Assembly (NCBI GenBank): GCA_038253945.1
Contig: JBBSGR010000002.1
Coordinates: 62,001-126,000, forward strand
Source: JBBRYW01 sp038253945
GTDB lineage: Bacteria; Actinomycetota; Thermoleophilia; Gaiellales; Gaiellaceae
Direction: 5' to 3'
DNA: 64,000 bases
Numbering within the stretch: position 1 is the stretch's first letter; every line of letters starts with the position of its first letter. Positions 42,032-50,486 of this stretch are shown one piece after another. Position numbers and translations under genes: made by a program. A model generated the notes under the pieces. The model was given only the letters and a program-made list of their open reading frames with translations. It did not search any database and was not told where the DNA came from.

Positions 42032-44109
42032 GTGACGGTCTAGTCAAGATCCTGGACGGCAACACCTTCGTCGTGAGCGACTCCCGCGGCGATATCGAGG
42101 CGTCGCTGACCGATCCGACGGGTCTCTTCTCCTTCGATACCCGCTTTCTGTCCGAGTGGGTGCTGACCGTGAACGGCGAACGGCTCAACCCGCTCTCGAC
42201 CGACGACCTCGAGTACTTCGAGACGCGCTTCTTCCTGGTGCCGGGGACGGGCACCGTCTACGTCGACTCGAAGCTGTCAGTGATCCGCCGGCGCGCGGTC
42301 GCGAACGGCTTCAACGAGCGGTTGGCGATCCTGAACCACGACGAGCAGGCGGTTGACCTGACCGTCCGAATCGACGCGGCGTGCGACTTCGCCGACCTGT
42401 TCGAAGTGAAGGACGCGCTGCAGAAGAAGGGCAAGTACTCGACGCGGATCGAAGACGGGACGCTCGTGCTCGCATACGAGCGCGGCACGTTCGCCCGGGC
42501 CACGGAGATCTCGGCGAGCGCTCCGGCGCAGCTGGACGAGAACGGCCTGACATTCCAGGTGCGGATCGAGCCGCACGGCGAGTGGATGACGGATCTCGAC
42601 GTCGTGACCGCGATGCTCGCCTCGGGTCAGACGCAGAACAGGCTGAAGGCCGGGGGCAACCGACGACGCGGGCGGGCGAGCATGGAGGAGAACCTGTCGC
42701 GCTGGCTCGCCGATGCGCCGCGGCTCGAATGCGATTGGGACCCGCTGAAGGCTACGTACCGCCGTAGCCTCGTCGACCTCGCGGCGCTGCGCTTCTCGCC
42801 GCCGATCGCCGGCGGTCGGAGCCTGCCGGCCGCCGGCCTGCCCTGGTTCATGACCATGTTCGGCCGCGACAGCATCTTCACGAGCCTGCAGGCGCTGCCC
42901 TTCACGCTCGAGCTTGCCGCCACCACGCTGACGGCCCTCGGCAACTGGCAGGGCACGCGCGTCGACGACTTCCGCGACGAGGAGCCGGGCCGGATCCTCC
43001 ACGAGATGCGCTACGGCGAGCTGTCCGCATTCGAGGAGCGCCCGCACTCGCCGTACTACGGCTGCGCCGACGCGACTGCTCTCTACGTCGTGTTGCTCGA
43101 CGAGTACGAGCGCTGGAGCGGGGATACGAAGCTCGTGCGCGAGCTCGAGCTCGAGGCGCGCGCCGCGCTGACCTGGATCGACGAGTACGCCGACCTCCAG
43201 GGGAACGGCTACGTCTCGTACCAGCGCCGCAACGAGGAGACTGGGCTCGAGAACCAGTGCTGGAAGGATTCCTGGGATTCGATCTCGTACCGTGACGGCC
43301 GGTTGCCGGGCTTCCCACGCGCGACCTGCGAGCTCCAGGGCTACGCCTACGACGCGAAGATCCGGGGCGCACGCCTCGCGCGCACGATCTGGAAGGACCC
43401 CGCGTACGCGGACGGGCTCGAGCAGCAGGCGGCCAATCTGAAGCGCCGCTTCAACCGCGACTTCTGGCTCGAGGACGACCAGTACTTCGCCCTCGCGCTC
43501 GACGAGAACGGCGGCAAGGTCGACGCCCTGAGCTCCAACAACGGGCACTTGCTCTGGAGCGGCATCGTCGACAAGTCGAAGGCGAAGGCGGTGGTGCGCC
43601 ACCTGATGGGCCCCCGTCTCTTCTCGGGTTGGGGCGTGCGCACGATGGCCGAGGGGGACGGCCGCTACAACCCGATCGGCTACCACGTCGGGACCGTCTG
43701 GCCGTTCGACAACTCCTTCATCGCCTGGGGGTTGCGGAACTACGGCTTTACGGACGAAGCGGCGCAGATCGCCGCCGGCATTCTCGATGCGGCCGAGTTC
43801 TTCGACGGCCGCCTGCCGGAAGCCTTCGCCGGGTACGAGCGCAGATTGACGAAGTACCCCGTTCAGTACCCAACGGCGTGTAGCCCGCAGGCCTGGTCGA
43901 CGGGTGCGCCGCTGCTCCTGCTCCGGACGATGCTGGGCCTCGAGCCGATCGGCGAGCACCTCGTCGTAGACCCGGCACTCCCGGTCGGAATCGGCCGCAT
44001 CGAGCTGCTCGACATCCCGGGCCGCTGGGGCCGCGTCGACGCGTTCGGGCGTGGGCGCGTCGACGTCGCAGGGACGCCGCGGCGGCGCCCGGGCGGGCCT
44101 CGACGCTGA
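42028..44109 (+). CDS. glycogen debranching enzyme-like amylo-alpha-1,6-glucosidase
   Basis: 693 residues. The N-terminal 220 residues are the beta-sandwich of bacterial debranching-type enzymes (GLFSFDTRFLSEWVLTVNGE; YFETRFFLVPGTGTVYVDSK). From about residue 250 the (alpha/alpha)6 barrel shows AAGLPWFMTMFGRDSIFTSL, HSPYYGCADATALYVVLLDE, NQCWKDSWDSISYRDG and YNPIGYHVGTVWPFDNSFIA, the conserved acidic and aromatic set of the family. It would trim alpha-1,6 branches of glycogen or act on related glucosides. It overlaps the SCP2 gene upstream. No other glycogen gene is nearby. Confidence 0.9.
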   Translation: MSDGLVKILDGNTFVVSDSRGDIEASLTDPTGLFSFDTRFLSEWVLTVNGERLNPLSTDDLEYFETRFFLVPGTGTVYVDSKLSVIRRRAVANGFNERLAILNHDEQAVDLTVRIDAACDFADLFEVKDALQKKGKYSTRIEDGTLVLAYERGTFARATEISASAPAQLDENGLTFQVRIEPHGEWMTDLDVVTAMLASGQTQNRLKAGGNRRRGRASMEENLSRWLADAPRLECDWDPLKATYRRSLVDLAALRFSPPIAGGRSLPAAGLPWFMTMFGRDSIFTSLQALPFTLELAATTLTALGNWQGTRVDDFRDEEPGRILHEMRYGELSAFEERPHSPYYGCADATALYVVLLDEYERWSGDTKLVRELELEARAALTWIDEYADLQGNGYVSYQRRNEETGLENQCWKDSWDSISYRDGRLPGFPRATCELQGYAYDAKIRGARLARTIWKDPAYADGLEQQAANLKRRFNRDFWLEDDQYFALALDENGGKVDALSSNNGHLLWSGIVDKSKAKAVVRHLMGPRLFSGWGVRTMAEGDGRYNPIGYHVGTVWPFDNSFIAWGLRNYGFTDEAAQIAAGILDAAEFFDGRLPEAFAGYERRLTKYPVQYPTACSPQAWSTGAPLLLLRTMLGLEPIGEHLVVDPALPVGIGRIELLDIPGRWGRVDAFGRGRVDVAGTPRRRPGGPRR

Positions 44110-44168
44110 GGAGAGGCTCGAAGGCGGCCCAGCGGGCCCGGCTCGCGGCTGACGGGCTCTAGGCGGCT

Positions 44169-44192
44169 TACGTGCTAACATGCTAATACGTA
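44169..44192 (+). promoter_or_regulatory. candidate operator upstream of yerC-his operon
   Basis: TACGT and ACGTA flank two direct copies of TGCTAA(C/T), inside an otherwise GC-rich gap. The element overlaps the first of two possible yerC starts, which favours the second start (44198). It could be an autoregulatory site for the TrpR-like protein. Confidence 0.35.
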
Positions 44193-44509
44193 TCGTGATG
44201 GACGACCCCCCGCATCCGTGGCGCACGCCGGACCTCGACGATCTGCTCGCGACGATCGCGAAGCTACGAACTGCGGACGAGACGGCCTCCTTCCTCCGGG
44301 ACCTCTGCACTCTCTCCGAGCTGGAGGCGATGGCGCACCGTTGGCAGGCGGCGAAGCTTCTGGACGAGGGGCTGCCCTACCACGAGGTGGCGCGGCGGAC
44401 GGGAGCCTCGACGACGACGGTGACGCGCGTGGCGCACTGGCTGCGCCACGGCGAGGGCGGCTACACGCACGCGTTGCGGCGCACGCACGCCTCCGCCCCG
44501 ACCGGCTGA
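44180..44509 (+). CDS. TrpR-like DNA-binding protein (YerC/YecD family)
   Basis: 109 residues (103 from the likely ATG at 44198). TPDLDDLLATIAKLRTADET, then FLRDLCTLSELEAMAHRWQA, LLDEGLPYHEVARRTGASTT and TVTRVAHWL form the TrpR/YerC helix-turn-helix repressor fold. Family members often precede hisG, and this one does too, overlapping it by four bases, so it may control histidine synthesis. The effector is unknown. Confidence 0.88.
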   Translation: MLIRIVMDDPPHPWRTPDLDDLLATIAKLRTADETASFLRDLCTLSELEAMAHRWQAAKLLDEGLPYHEVARRTGASTTTVTRVAHWLRHGEGGYTHALRRTHASAPTG

Positions 44510-45348
44510 CGATCGCCGTCCCCGCGAAGGGGCGCCTGCGCGAGCCGTCGGTGGCACTGCTGGCCGAGGCGGGGCTCGGTCCCGAGCAGCCGGGCGAGCG
44601 TGCTCTGGCGTTCCCGTGCCGGAATGCTCCGATCGACGTCCTGCTCGTACGCGCGGCCGACGTGCCCGAGTACGTCCAGGACGGTGTCGTCGACTGCGGC
44701 GTGACGGGCGCGGATCTCGTACGCGAGCGTGACGCCGACGTCGAGGAGGTGCTGCGACTCGGATTCGGCTCCTGCACGCTCGAGGCCGCCGTACCCGCGG
44801 AATCGGCGGCGGAGACGCTCGCCGACCTCGGCGGCCTCCGCGCGGCGACGGTCTACCCGCGCCTCGCCCGCATGACGCTCGCCGAGCGCGGCGTCGAGGT
44901 GGAGCTCGTCGAGGTCAGCGGCTCCGTCGAGGTTGCACCGCGGCTCGGTCTCGCAGACGCGATCGTCGACCTCGTCTCGAGCGGCAACACGCTCCGGACG
45001 AACGGCCTCCGCTCGCTCGGCGTGCTCTTCTCGTCCGAGGCGGTGCTGGTCGCGCGCCGCGACGGCGCCGACGGACGTGCGCGCCGGCTCGGCGCGATCC
45101 TCCGGAGCGTCGTCGAGGCACGGGAGGCGCGGTACCTGATGCTGAACGCGCCCGAGTCGGCGCTCGAGGCGATCTTTGCGCTCGTCCCGGGCTCCCGTGC
45201 GCCGAGCGTGCTCCCGCTCGCCGAGACGGGGATGGTCGCCGTGCACGCGCTCGTGCCGGCGTCCGACGTGTGGCGCCTGCTGCCGGAGCTCGAAGCGGCG
45301 GGCGGCTCGTCGATCCTCTTGCTCGCAGTGGAGCGGATGCTTGCATGA
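44506..45348 (+). CDS. hisG: ATP phosphoribosyltransferase
   Basis: 280 residues, long-form HisG with a C-terminal regulatory domain. The first step of histidine synthesis joins ATP and PRPP. Segments: TIAVPAKGRLREPSVALLAE; VDCGVTGADLVRERDADVEE; the PRPP loop region LGLADAIVDLVSSGNTLRTN; and a C-terminal ACT-like domain (VLPLAETGMVAVHALVPASD) for feedback inhibition. The start appears to be CTG at 44506, overlapping the yerC stop as CTGA and giving LTIAVPAKGRL, the standard HisG N-terminus. No ATG or GTG fits. Ends with ATGA overlap into hisD. Confidence 0.93.
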   Translation: MTIAVPAKGRLREPSVALLAEAGLGPEQPGERALAFPCRNAPIDVLLVRAADVPEYVQDGVVDCGVTGADLVRERDADVEEVLRLGFGSCTLEAAVPAESAAETLADLGGLRAATVYPRLARMTLAERGVEVELVEVSGSVEVAPRLGLADAIVDLVSSGNTLRTNGLRSLGVLFSSEAVLVARRDGADGRARRLGAILRSVVEAREARYLMLNAPESALEAIFALVPGSRAPSVLPLAETGMVAVHALVPASDVWRLLPELEAAGGSSILLLAVERMLA

Positions 45349-46367
45349 CTGACGTCGAGCGGATCGTGCAGGACGTGCGCAGACGCGGCGACGCCGCAGT
45401 CGCCGAGTGGGCCCTGCGCCTCGACGGCGTCGAGCCGGCGCGCGCCGAGCCGGCAGAGGGGCTTCCCGCCGAGGCGCTGCTTGCGCTCGCGGACGCCGTG
45501 CGGCGGTGGCACGTGCCTCAACGGCCGCCGGACCTGCGGCTCGAGGTCGCGCCGGGCGTCGAGCTCGAGCGTCGTTGGGAGCCGCTGAGCTCGGTCGGAA
45601 TCTATGTACCGCGCGGGCTCGTCTCGACGCTCGTGATGTGCGCGGTGCCCGCGCAGGTTGCCGGCGTCGACCGGATCGCGATCGCGACACCGCCGGCGGG
45701 TGCCGGTCTCGTCGCGGCCGCGGCGGAGCTGCTCGGACTGACCGAGGTCTGGGCGCTCGGCGGGCCGCAGGCGATCGCCGCCTTTGCGTCCGGGACGAAG
45801 TCGATCCAGCGCGTCGACAAGATCGTCGGGCCGGGCAACGCGTACGTGAACGAGGCGAAGCTGCTCGTCTCGCGCGACGCCGCGATCGATCTGCCTGCCG
45901 GTCCGTCCGAGGTCGTCGTGCTGGCGGGCGTGGGAGCCGACCCGCGCGTGACGCAGCTCGAGCTCGCGGCGCAGGCCGAGCACGGCGCCGACTCCGTCTG
46001 CCGGGTGGTGGAGGCCGACGGCGATATCGAAGGCGCGCTCGCGCAGGTCGAGGAGCTGGCGCCGGAGCATCTCGTGCTGCTCGGCGACGACGTGGAGGCG
46101 CTCGCGCCTCGGATCCGGAACGCCGGCGCCGTCTTCGTCGGACACTGGTCGTCCGTCGCGGCCGGCGACTACGCGACCGGCGGCAACCACGTCCTCCCCA
46201 CCGGCGGCTGGGCGCGGGCAGCGGGCGGCCTCGGGCTCGAGACGTTCCTCAAGCCGGTCACCGTGCAGCGGCTGACGGAGGACGGGCTCGCCCGGCTCAG
46301 GCCGGTCGTCGAGGCGCTCGCCCGAAGCGAGGGAATGGCTGCGCACGCGGAGGCCGTCCGCCGATGA
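45345..46367 (+). CDS. hisD: histidinol dehydrogenase, compact form
   Basis: 340 residues against the usual 420-440. It performs the last two steps (histidinol to histidine). All key residues are recognisable: VDKIVGPGNAYV; Q210 and H213 in LAAQAEHGADS; E241-H242 in LAPEHL; D275 and H282 in AGDYATGGNHVLPT; and a C-terminal H334 (GMAAHAEAV). The segment between H213 and E241 is only 27 residues, where E. coli has about 63, and the N-terminus is also short. The compaction removes helices, not catalytic residues, so the enzyme is probably active. Overlaps hisG and hisC-hisB by 4 bases each. Confidence 0.92.
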   Translation: MTDVERIVQDVRRRGDAAVAEWALRLDGVEPARAEPAEGLPAEALLALADAVRRWHVPQRPPDLRLEVAPGVELERRWEPLSSVGIYVPRGLVSTLVMCAVPAQVAGVDRIAIATPPAGAGLVAAAAELLGLTEVWALGGPQAIAAFASGTKSIQRVDKIVGPGNAYVNEAKLLVSRDAAIDLPAGPSEVVVLAGVGADPRVTQLELAAQAEHGADSVCRVVEADGDIEGALAQVEELAPEHLVLLGDDVEALAPRIRNAGAVFVGHWSSVAAGDYATGGNHVLPTGGWARAAGGLGLETFLKPVTVQRLTEDGLARLRPVVEALARSEGMAAHAEAVRR

Positions 46368-47893
46368 GGGCGCTGCCGCGTGAGTTCACGGAGTACGGCT
46401 GGGCGCCCGCGACGGAGGAGCTTGCGCGGCGCACCGGCCTCGCCCGCGACGAGATCGTCCGCTTCGACGGGAACGTTCCGCCGCGCCCGCCCACCTCGGC
46501 ACGCCCCGGAACGATTGCAGCCGCCCTCGCCGAGGTCAACGGCTACGCCCACGGTGGCTACCCGCGCCTCGTCGCCGCGATCGCCGACTACGCGCAGGTG
46601 AAGGCGGCGAACGTCGTGCTCGGTGCGGGCGCCGACGACCTGATCCTCCTCTGCGCGCGGGCCTTCGCCGGCCCGGGCGACCGTGTCGCGATCGCGGACG
46701 AGCCCACCTACCCGCTGTACCGCGTCGCGGCCGGGCTCGCGGGCGCGGAGGTCGGCGACGACGCGCCCGCGGTCACCTTCTGCTGCCGGCCGAACAACCC
46801 GTCCGGGGAGCTCGGGCCGCTTCCGGGCGCTCGCCCGCTCGTCGTCGACGAGGCCTATTTCGAGTACGCCGGCGAGAGCGCAGTCGGGTTGATCGAGGAT
46901 GGCGTCGTCGTCATCCGCACCTTCTCGAAGGCGTTCGGCCTCGCGGGCGCGCGCGTCGGCTACGCGCTCGCGGACTCGGGGACCGCCTCCGAGCTGAACC
47001 GCCGGCAGGCGCCGCTGCCAGTGTCGTCTGTCTCGGCGGCGCTCGCCCTTGCCGGGCTCGCCGACCCGCCCGACGTCCGCGCCGACGTCGAGGAGCGCGA
47101 GCGAGCGGCGCGGGCCCTCAGCGCCCTCGGGCTGGAGCCGCTGCCTTCGCGCACGAACTTCCTCTTCGTCCCGCTCGAGAATTCCGCGGTGATCGCCGAG
47201 GCGCTGCTGCGATCGGGAATCGTCGTGCGCGTCTTCGCCGACGGGATCCGCTTCAACGTGCGCGATCGCGAGGACGACGACCTCCTGCTCGAGGCGCTCG
47301 CGCGCGCGCTCGACCGCCCCTCACCGGTCGCGGCCGCGGGCGGCCGGCGCACGCGGCGGCTGCGCGCGACGGCCGAGACGCGCATCCGCGTCCGGCTCGC
47401 CCTGGACGGCGCCGGCCGCGTGCGGATCGCGACGGGTACGGGTCTTTACGACCACCTGCTCGAGCAGCTCGCGTTCCATGCCGGCTTCGACCTCGTGCTC
47501 GAGGGCGTCGGCGATCTCGAGACGGGGCCGCACCACACGGCCGAGGATGCGGCGCTCGCGCTCGGCGAGGCGCTCGACAGCGCGCTCGGCGACCGGCGCG
47601 GAATCGCCCGCTACGGGAATGCCGTCGTGCCGATGGATGACGCCCTCGCGCGCGCCGCCGTCGACCTCGGAGGCCGCCCGTGGGCGGATTTGCGCCTCGC
47701 GCGGGACCCCGGCCTCGCAGACCACGTGCTCCGCAGCCTCGCGCAGGCAGGGCGGCTCGCCCTTCACGTCGATGCCGAGGGTCGTGACGACCACCACGTC
47801 GCCGAGGCGGCGTTCAAGGCGGTCGGGCGCGCCCTGCGCGCCGCGGTGCGCGCCGAGACGACGGGGCTCCCCTCGACGAAGGGGGTTCTTTGA
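46364..47893 (+). CDS. hisCB: fused histidinol-phosphate aminotransferase / imidazoleglycerol-phosphate dehydratase
   Basis: 509 residues. Residues 1-315 are HisC, a PLP aminotransferase (RPNNPSG at 142-148, DEAYFEY at 162-168, PLP lysine K189 in TFSKAFGLAGARVGY). A short linker (about 316-335, PSPVAAAGGRRTRR) leads to HisB (336-509) with TGTGLYDHLLEQLAFHAGFD, ETGPHHTAEDAALALGEALD and DDHHVAEAAFKAVGRAL, the metal-binding histidine sets. The two enzymes catalyse consecutive or near-consecutive steps. No stop or start signal separates them, so it is a true fusion, distinct from the enteric HisN-HisB fusion. Overlaps neighbours by 4 bases. Confidence 0.92.
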   Translation: MRALPREFTEYGWAPATEELARRTGLARDEIVRFDGNVPPRPPTSARPGTIAAALAEVNGYAHGGYPRLVAAIADYAQVKAANVVLGAGADDLILLCARAFAGPGDRVAIADEPTYPLYRVAAGLAGAEVGDDAPAVTFCCRPNNPSGELGPLPGARPLVVDEAYFEYAGESAVGLIEDGVVVIRTFSKAFGLAGARVGYALADSGTASELNRRQAPLPVSSVSAALALAGLADPPDVRADVEERERAARALSALGLEPLPSRTNFLFVPLENSAVIAEALLRSGIVVRVFADGIRFNVRDREDDDLLLEALARALDRPSPVAAAGGRRTRRLRATAETRIRVRLALDGAGRVRIATGTGLYDHLLEQLAFHAGFDLVLEGVGDLETGPHHTAEDAALALGEALDSALGDRRGIARYGNAVVPMDDALARAAVDLGGRPWADLRLARDPGLADHVLRSLAQAGRLALHVDAEGRDDHHVAEAAFKAVGRALRAAVRAETTGLPSTKGVL

Positions 47894-48441
47894 GGGTCGC
47901 CGTCTGCGACTACGGGGCCGGCAACATTCGGTCGGTGCTCGCGGCGTTCGTGCGGCTAGGGGCGGACCCCTCCGCCACGCTCGACCCCGAGGCAGTGGCC
48001 GCTGCGGATCTCGCCGTTCTGCCTGGTGTCGGGGCTGCCGGCACCGCGATGACGCGATTGCGAGCGCGTGGGCTCGATGAGGCACTGCGCAAGCGGGTCG
48101 CGGGCGGCGGCGCGACGCTCGGCATCTGCCTCGGCCTCCAGCTCGCGCTCGAGGAGAGCGAGGAGGACGGCGGCGTGCCCGGGCTCGACCTGCTGCCCGG
48201 GCGTGCCGTGCGCCTGCGCGAGGGCCGCGTGCCGCGCATCGGCTGGGCGCCGGTCGAGCCGGGCGGCGAAGCGTTCTACTTCGCGCACTCGTATGCCGCC
48301 GAGACGCCCGCGGCGACCGGACACTCAGAGGGCTTTGTCGCCGAGGCGCGCGCCGGCAGCTTCGTCGGCGTCCAGTTCCATCCGGAGAAGAGCGGCGGCG
48401 CCGGCAGCCGCTTCCTCGCCCGATGCCTCTCCCGCGTCTGA
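47890..48441 (+). CDS. hisH: imidazole glycerol phosphate synthase, glutamine amidotransferase subunit
   Basis: 183 residues of the class I amidotransferase. VAVCDYGAGNIRSVLAAFVR starts the fold; the nucleophile is in TLGICLGLQLALE, and the His-Glu pair is in GVQFHPEKSGGAGSRF. It supplies ammonia from glutamine to HisF. TTG at 47890 overlaps the hisCB stop (TTGA) and gives the standard first residues. Its end overlaps hisF by 19 bases, so the two subunits are made together. Confidence 0.93.
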   Translation: MRVAVCDYGAGNIRSVLAAFVRLGADPSATLDPEAVAAADLAVLPGVGAAGTAMTRLRARGLDEALRKRVAGGGATLGICLGLQLALEESEEDGGVPGLDLLPGRAVRLREGRVPRIGWAPVEPGGEAFYFAHSYAAETPAATGHSEGFVAEARAGSFVGVQFHPEKSGGAGSRFLARCLSRV

Positions 48442-49166
48442 TCCCGTGCCTCGACGTCGCCGGCGGGCGCGTCGTCAAGGGCGTCCGCTTCGCCGGCCTC
48501 CGTGACGTCGGCGACCCGGTCGAGCTCGGCGCGGCGTACTCGAGCGCTGGCGCTGACGAGCTGGTCTTCCTCGACGTCGAGGCGACGCTGCACGAGCGGC
48601 GGACCATCCTCGACGTCGTCACGCGCATCGCCGGGCGGCTCGCGATCCCGTTCACCGTCGGCGGCGGCGTCCGCACGGCCGCCGACGGCGCGGCGCTGCT
48701 CGGGGCCGGCGCCGACAAGGTCTCGGTGAACAGTGCCGCACTCGCGCGTCCGGCCCTGATCGGCGAGCTCGCGGAGCTGCTCGGCTCCCAGGCGGTCGTG
48801 GTCGCGATCGACGCCTCCGCGGGCCGCGTCCGGACGCGAGCCGGGACGCAGGACGCCGAGCGCGAGGCGGTCCCGTGGGCGCAAGAGGCTGCCGAGCGCG
48901 GTGCCGGCGAGATCCTGCTCACCTCGATCGATGCCGACGGAACCCGTGCCGGGTACGACCTCGAGCTGACGAGCGCCGTCGCGGACGCCGTTCCCGTGCC
49001 GGTGATCGCCTCGGGCGGCGCGGGCGGTGCGCGGCATGTCGCGGACGCGCTCGCGTGCGCCCAGGCGGCGCTGCTCGCGTCGATCCTGCACGAGGATCCG
49101 GCACGGCTGACGAGCCTCCGAGCCGAGCTGCGGGCGATGGGAATCCCGCTCCGCGATGCGATCTGA
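48423..49166 (+). CDS. hisF: imidazole glycerol phosphate synthase, cyclase subunit
   Basis: 247 residues, a TIM barrel. The first catalytic Asp is in RLIPCLDVAGGRVVKGVRF and the second in VVVAIDASAGRVRTRAG region followed by EILLTSIDADGTRAGYD. Phosphate loops are FTVGGGVRTAADGAAL and VIASGGAGGARHVADAL. It uses ammonia from HisH to make IGP and AICAR. It is adjacent to hisH with overlap and overlaps hisIE by 11 bases. Confidence 0.95.
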   Translation: MPLPRLIPCLDVAGGRVVKGVRFAGLRDVGDPVELGAAYSSAGADELVFLDVEATLHERRTILDVVTRIAGRLAIPFTVGGGVRTAADGAALLGAGADKVSVNSAALARPALIGELAELLGSQAVVVAIDASAGRVRTRAGTQDAEREAVPWAQEAAERGAGEILLTSIDADGTRAGYDLELTSAVADAVPVPVIASGGAGGARHVADALACAQAALLASILHEDPARLTSLRAELRAMGIPLRDAI

Positions 49167-49707
49167 TCTGCGTGCGACCATCGTCCAGGACGCGGCGAAC
49201 GGCCGCGTCCTCATGCTCGCGTGGATGGACGACGAGGCGCTCCGCCTGACGCGCGAGACGGGCGAAGCGCACTTCTTCAGCCGCTCGCGCGGCTGCATCT
49301 GGCGGAAGGGCGAGACTTCGGGGAACACGCTCGCGGTCGAGGAGCTGCGAGACGACTGCGACGGCGATGCCCTCCTGCTGCGCGTGCGGCCCGCCGGTCC
49401 CGCTTGCCACACGGGCTCGGTCTCCTGCTTCGCTCCTTGGCTTTGGCGGACGGTGGCGGAGCGCGCGGCGACGCGCCCCGGCGGCTCGTACGTGGCGTCC
49501 CTCCTCGAGGGCGGCCCGGTCGCCGCCGCGCGGAAGGTCGGCGAGGAGGGCGTCGAGGCAGCGCTCGCCGGCGTCGCCGAGAGTGACGAGCGGTTGGTGA
49601 GCGAGCTCGCCGACCTCTGGTTCCACTCCTACGTCCTGCTCGCGGCGCGGGGGCTCGACCCGGACGACGTCGAGCGCGAGCTCGTGCGGCGGCGGGAGGC
49701 ACGATGA
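49156..49707 (+). CDS. hisIE: bifunctional phosphoribosyl-AMP cyclohydrolase / phosphoribosyl-ATP pyrophosphatase
   Basis: 183 residues. Residues 1-100 are HisI: VLMLAWMDDEALRLTRETGE, HFFSRSRGCIWRKGETSGN, and the metal segments LRDDCDGDALLLRV and GPACHTGSVSCF. Residues 105-183 are HisE: SYVASLLEGGPVAAARKVGE, GVEAALAGVAES and LVSELADLWFHSYVLLAARG. Fused HisIE performs steps two and three of the pathway. Confidence 0.94.
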   Translation: MRSDLRATIVQDAANGRVLMLAWMDDEALRLTRETGEAHFFSRSRGCIWRKGETSGNTLAVEELRDDCDGDALLLRVRPAGPACHTGSVSCFAPWLWRTVAERAATRPGGSYVASLLEGGPVAAARKVGEEGVEAALAGVAESDERLVSELADLWFHSYVLLAARGLDPDDVERELVRRREAR

Positions 49708-49747
49708 CGCGGCTCCAGACGGCCGTGGCAAGGCTCTTCGCCGTCCG

Positions 49748-50473
49748 GTGAACGACGTCGCCCGAACGAGGCCGTTCGTGATCCCGGCCATCGATGTTCT
49801 CGGCCGCGAGGCCGTGCGACTCCGCCGCGGCGACTTCGGGGACGTCTCCCTTCGAGCCGGAACACCTGTGGAGCTCGCGCGCCGGCTCGCCGAGAGCCGG
49901 CCGCGGCTGCTTCACCTCGTCGACCTCGACGGCGCGCGCACCGGGCGCGTGCGACCGGGCCTCGTGGCCGAGGTCGCCGCGGCGGCGGCACCTGTCGCGC
50001 TGCAGGCCGCAGGCGGGATCCGCACGCTCGCCGATGCGAAGGCCGTGCTCGCGGCCGGCGCTGCCCGCGTCGTGGTCGGCACGGCGGCATTCAGGGGCAA
50101 CGGGCTCGACGAGCTGAGCACTGCGCTCGGGGACCGGCTCGTGATCGCGATCGATGTGCGAGCCGGCCGCGTCGCCGTCGAGGGCTGGGAGCGCTCACTT
50201 GCCCTCACGCCGGAGGACGCCGCGTGCCGCTGCGCGGCGGCCGGTGTCGTCCGGCTCCTCTGCACCGCGGTCGAGCGCGACGGTATGCGCGACGGCCCCG
50301 ACCTCGCGCTGCTCGAGCGTGTGGTCGCGTGCTCCGGCCTCCCCGTCCTCGCCGCGGGTGGCATCGGCAGCGAGGGCGATCTCGACCGGCTCGGCGCGAT
50401 CGGCGTCGAGGGCGCGATCGTCGGGCGCGCGCTGCTCGATGGGTCGCTGCCGGAAGCGGCAATGTGCGCGTGA
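49748..50473 (+). CDS. hisA: phosphoribosylformimino-AICAR-phosphate isomerase
   Basis: 241 residues, a TIM-barrel isomerase. FVIPAIDVLGREAVRLRRGD holds the first catalytic Asp and LVIAIDVRAGRVAVEGWERS the second. Phosphate loops are LQAAGGIRTLADAKAVL and VLAAGGIGSEGDLDRL. Being last in the operon, after hisIE, is not the usual actinobacterial order (hisH-hisA-hisF). GTG at 49748 is 40 bases after hisIE, so this may be a looser coupling. Confidence 0.93.
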   Translation: MNDVARTRPFVIPAIDVLGREAVRLRRGDFGDVSLRAGTPVELARRLAESRPRLLHLVDLDGARTGRVRPGLVAEVAAAAAPVALQAAGGIRTLADAKAVLAAGAARVVVGTAAFRGNGLDELSTALGDRLVIAIDVRAGRVAVEGWERSLALTPEDAACRCAAAGVVRLLCTAVERDGMRDGPDLALLERVVACSGLPVLAAGGIGSEGDLDRLGAIGVEGAIVGRALLDGSLPEAAMCA

Positions 50474-50486
50474 CGATTTCGGCTGG

